From positions 1 to 6,852 of the forward strand of contig URRM01000081.1 of the NCBI GenBank assembly GCA_900550295.1: a DNA stretch of 6,852 nt. The letters are read 5' to 3'. Shown here in pieces: positions 4,810-6,852 of the stretch. The notes under the pieces are model-generated. The model saw only the letters and a program-made list of their open reading frames with translations. It was not told the origin of the DNA and searched no databases. A program made the position numbers and the translations under genes. How positions within the stretch are numbered: position 1 is the stretch's first letter; every line of letters begins with the position of its first letter. Origin of the DNA: an uncultured bacterium (GTDB taxonomy: Bacteria; Cyanobacteriota; Vampirovibrionia; Gastranaerophilales; Gastranaerophilaceae).

Positions 4810-6699
4810 ATGGAAATAAATAGAGTAAATACACCACAAGTTGTGGGAACCGAACTAAAAAAACAGACAACTAAAGTTAAAGATACAGGTTTAAAAAAGG
4901 ACAAATTTGAAAAGAATTTGACACCTGATGTTGTGTTGAAAACTCTTTCAAACCTAAAAGAAACTGATGGAAGAACAAATAAATTCCGTTATCCGCAAGT
5001 ATTGGAAGGTATTAAACAGTCTTTAGAAGAAGACCCTAAAAAGTGTGAATTTGCTCAAAAATTAGCACCACAAAATAATATCAGCCAATTGGGGTTGAGA
5101 AATATTCTTGCTCTTCCTTATGATACAGTTAAGGACATTGCTGATATTGCAACAAAAAAAGATAAAAAAGATAACTTGAAATTTCTGACATCAAGCGAAG
5201 TAGCTGATGTTTATCACATGGAGCCTAAAGATATCAAAAGAGTGGTACAACTTATTGACACTCCATTAACTGGTAAAAATATCATCAAAACTGTTCAAGA
5301 ACCAACAAAAATTAATACAAAAAAATTAGCAGACAAAGTTAATGATATGGTTAAAACTCTTGGTGAAAAGGGCTTAGAAGAAGTTACTTTTGCAAGAGAT
5401 GAATATTCAAAAGGTGATTACACACTTGTTGCAGTTAAAAAAGGTGTAGTTGATGATGATGATTTTACAAAATCTGTTGTAAAAAATAATGATATTACAA
5501 TGAAAGAGGTTATGGATAGCAAACTTAATCGTTATGCTCTTGAATCTTTGACTCATTATAAATCTCAAAACGGCAAAGAATATCAAATTAAAAAAGTTGA
5601 TGATTACAGAAATAACACTACCGCAAAAACTCGTTATGAAGTTAATGCAAAAGGTAGGGGTATTGTAACTCACGAAATCAGACTTGTGAAAGATAAAAAT
5701 GGTAAACTTCAAAGAACTGAATATACTGAACCTTCAGATGTAAAAGGTATTTTTAATATCAAACATGTTATGCCAAATGGCAAAGTTAAAGAAGTTTCAT
5801 CAGCAAAAGTTGATAAAAAAACTGGTATTACAACAATTAAAAAGGACATGACATCACCTCTAGGGGTTAGAACTCAATATTTATATGAAGATGACCCTCA
5901 AGGTAACAGAATCGTTGATTACAAAATTACAGATAAAAATGGTAAGGTTCTTTTAAATAATAGTGAATCTTTTGAAATTGTTAATGATAAAAAATTTATT
6001 TCGGCTAAAAACGGTCACAAATATGAAATTACAATGCCTGAAAAGGGTTATGGAATTAATGTAAAAGACCTTGAAAATCCTGAAAGAACTACAAAATTTG
6101 AACTTTTTGATGATATTTCTGGCATGCAAGAGCCAATTTTGAATGTTTTGAAACAAATGCCTGGTGAAGAATTATTCAAACTAAAACAATCAACAAATAA
6201 ATTGGTTGGTATTCCTGATGTTTTAAGTTCTTACTCTCAAACGACTGAAGCAGAACGTAAAATTGTAACAGGCAACGATTTATTCGTAATTTTGCACGAA
6301 TTAGGTCACGCTTGTGATGTAAAAGACGTTGATATGAAAAAACAGAAAGAAACTATTGAAAACGCTTTGTTTAATGATAAAAAATTCAATCAAATTTATG
6401 AAAAAGAAAAGAAAGCCTTTAACAAGGCATATCCAGATGCTCAAAGAAATCACATAGCATACTTTATCAACCACGAAACTCACTATAATGGTGAAATTGG
6501 TGGTAAAAAAGAAACAATTGCAGAATCAAACGCTCTTTTGACAACAGCAAAAACTCATGAAGTTTTGGGTATACGTTCACAATACTTGCAACAAAATTTT
6601 CCTGAAACAATAGCATATTTGGATAAAAAATTAGCAGAAGCTCCTAAAAAGCCGATAGAATATTCTAAAAAAGAACTTCCAGACGGTTGGAGTCACTAA
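4810..6699 (+). CDS. Predicted zinc metallopeptidase with lethal-factor-like catalytic motifs, paralog 2
   Basis: A 629-residue paralog of the gene 46 bp upstream, colinear over almost its full length; well over half the residues match by eye across the middle beta region (about 285-405). There is no Sec signal or membrane helix. Regions in order: polar N-terminus with D-K-F-E-K at 31-35; helical repeats (about 40-190), more diverged than the rest; a beta region with glycine turns at 298, 324, 339, 352, 365, 378 and 402, spaced exactly as in the paralog; P-G-E-E-L (451-455); and the zincin domain. That domain has H496-E-L-G-H500 with D503, then H558-Y559, then E568-T-I-A-E572, the probable zinc site with E568 as third ligand. 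It has about nine extra residues after HELGH and a lysine/proline-rich extension (about 610-629) that the paralog lacks. All inferred catalytic residues are intact. Activity, substrate and export route are unknown. Confidence 0.85.
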   Translation: MEINRVNTPQVVGTELKKQTTKVKDTGLKKDKFEKNLTPDVVLKTLSNLKETDGRTNKFRYPQVLEGIKQSLEEDPKKCEFAQKLAPQNNISQLGLRNILALPYDTVKDIADIATKKDKKDNLKFLTSSEVADVYHMEPKDIKRVVQLIDTPLTGKNIIKTVQEPTKINTKKLADKVNDMVKTLGEKGLEEVTFARDEYSKGDYTLVAVKKGVVDDDDFTKSVVKNNDITMKEVMDSKLNRYALESLTHYKSQNGKEYQIKKVDDYRNNTTAKTRYEVNAKGRGIVTHEIRLVKDKNGKLQRTEYTEPSDVKGIFNIKHVMPNGKVKEVSSAKVDKKTGITTIKKDMTSPLGVRTQYLYEDDPQGNRIVDYKITDKNGKVLLNNSESFEIVNDKKFISAKNGHKYEITMPEKGYGINVKDLENPERTTKFELFDDISGMQEPILNVLKQMPGEELFKLKQSTNKLVGIPDVLSSYSQTTEAERKIVTGNDLFVILHELGHACDVKDVDMKKQKETIENALFNDKKFNQIYEKEKKAFNKAYPDAQRNHIAYFINHETHYNGEIGGKKETIAESNALLTTAKTHEVLGIRSQYLQQNFPETIAYLDKKLAEAPKKPIEYSKKELPDGWSH

Positions 6700-6794
6700 G
6701 ATTTAATGAATTTAATTTATATATATATGGGGCCCAAATTGTATCTATTATGTCTTCATTGCATGTATAGTTTTTCAGTAAGGAGAAGTTAAAA
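6700..6794 (+). other. Intergenic spacer, no clear terminator
   Basis: This stretch holds an alternating TA tract (6718-6728), an isolated GGGCCC palindrome (6730-6735) and, at its end, the ribosome binding site of the next gene. I see no stem followed by a T-tract. TATTAT (6746-6751) and TATAGT (6766-6771) resemble -10 boxes but lack a properly spaced -35 box. Confidence 0.4.
6781..6785 (+). promoter_or_regulatory. Ribosome binding site of the gene at the right edge
   Basis: AGGAG (within TAAGGAG) lies nine bases before the ATG at 6795. This strong match supports a real gene start here and contrasts with the weak sites in front of the two peptidase paralogs. Confidence 0.75.
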
Positions 6795-6852
6795 ATGAGC
6801 GAGCTAAAAATGCCTCAAGTAGGGGCAAGCCGTAGCGAAATTGTGGCTAATT
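6795..6852 (+). CDS. Unidentified protein, 5' end only
   Basis: The first 19 codons of an open frame that runs off the right edge. The translation begins M-S-E-L-K-M-P-Q-V-G-A-S-R-S-E-I and has no signal peptide character. The frame is supported by a strong ribosome binding site and an upstream spacer of normal length. A second in-frame ATG at codon 6 is not preceded by a comparable site. I do not recognise the family from so short a piece. It lacks the D-x-F-E-K motif so far, and GC content is visibly higher than in the paralogs upstream, which fits a conserved housekeeping gene better than a third paralog. Confidence 0.7.
   Translation, partial: MSELKMPQVGASRSEIVAN

Noticed and set aside
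5407..5712. A 101-codon open frame on the minus strand inside the second peptidase gene
   Set aside because: It lies wholly within a well-supported plus-strand gene; its translation is Phe/Ile/Asn-rich, as expected for the reverse of Lys/Asp-rich coding sequence, and it has no family motif.
2982..6699. One gene split by a frameshift, or a recent exact duplication
   Set aside because: Each frame is complete, with its own N-terminal motif and full catalytic site, and the copies differ throughout, so they are two old paralogs rather than fragments or a recent repeat.
6718..6735. Alternating TA tract next to GGGCCC as a recombination or attachment site
   Set aside because: There is no matching second copy, no flanking repeat and no integrase or transposase gene in the window.
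6739..6771. TTGTAT and TATAGT before the right-edge gene as a promoter
   Set aside because: The spacing is 21 bases, outside the usual 16-18, and no better -35 box fits TATAGT.
1..6852. CRISPR array, tRNA, rRNA or insertion sequence
   Set aside because: No regularly spaced direct repeats, cloverleaf-like segments, rRNA stretches, transposase frames or terminal inverted repeats were seen on either strand; the metY-type tRNA sometimes found before rimP is absent.

Overview
The window is low in GC, with A/T-rich codons and short intergenic gaps. It holds five genes in two divergent groups. The left half, on the minus strand, is a conserved housekeeping unit: rimP, then nusA, then a Sec-exported M48 metalloprotease. 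The right half, on the plus strand, is accessory: two tandem paralogous large proteins ending in HELGH zinc-peptidase domains, then the first 19 codons of an unidentified gene. Base composition, the nusA-centred housekeeping genes and the style of the two large proteins (no signal peptide, short polar N-terminus with a D-x-F-E-K motif) suggest an uncultured gut bacterium such as Gastranaerophilales/Melainabacteria (non-photosynthetic Cyanobacteriota). This is an inference from impression, not proof; no marker here settles the taxonomy.

Minus-strand unit (42-2861). A near-consensus sigma-70 promoter (2833-2861) faces rimP. About 13 nt into its predicted transcript is a strong intrinsic-terminator-like hairpin (2783-2814), ending 19 nt before the rimP start codon. 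No plus-strand gene reads into it, so its sensible role is attenuation of rimP-nusA. NusA is a termination factor, so this layout suggests autoregulation. After nusA, where ylxR/infB are usually expected, there is an 11-bp hairpin and a periplasmic M48 protease.

Divergent intergenic region (2764-2981). It carries the rimP leader and promoter, and an inverted repeat with a further copy of one arm (TTTTGTAA / TTACAAAA) overlapping the -35 box, which looks like an operator.

Plus-strand unit (2982-6852). The 593- and 629-residue proteins share one architecture: N-terminal D-x-F-E-K motif, helical repeats, a beta-rich middle with glycine turns spaced identically in both, and a C-terminal zincin domain. 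The zincin shows HELGHxxD, a conserved His-Tyr, then ExxAE, a layout that resembles the catalytic domain of anthrax lethal factor. They are the best candidates for an undescribed system: a tandem pair of predicted metallopeptidase effectors or toxins lacking a Sec signal. Their substrate, export route and activity are unknown.
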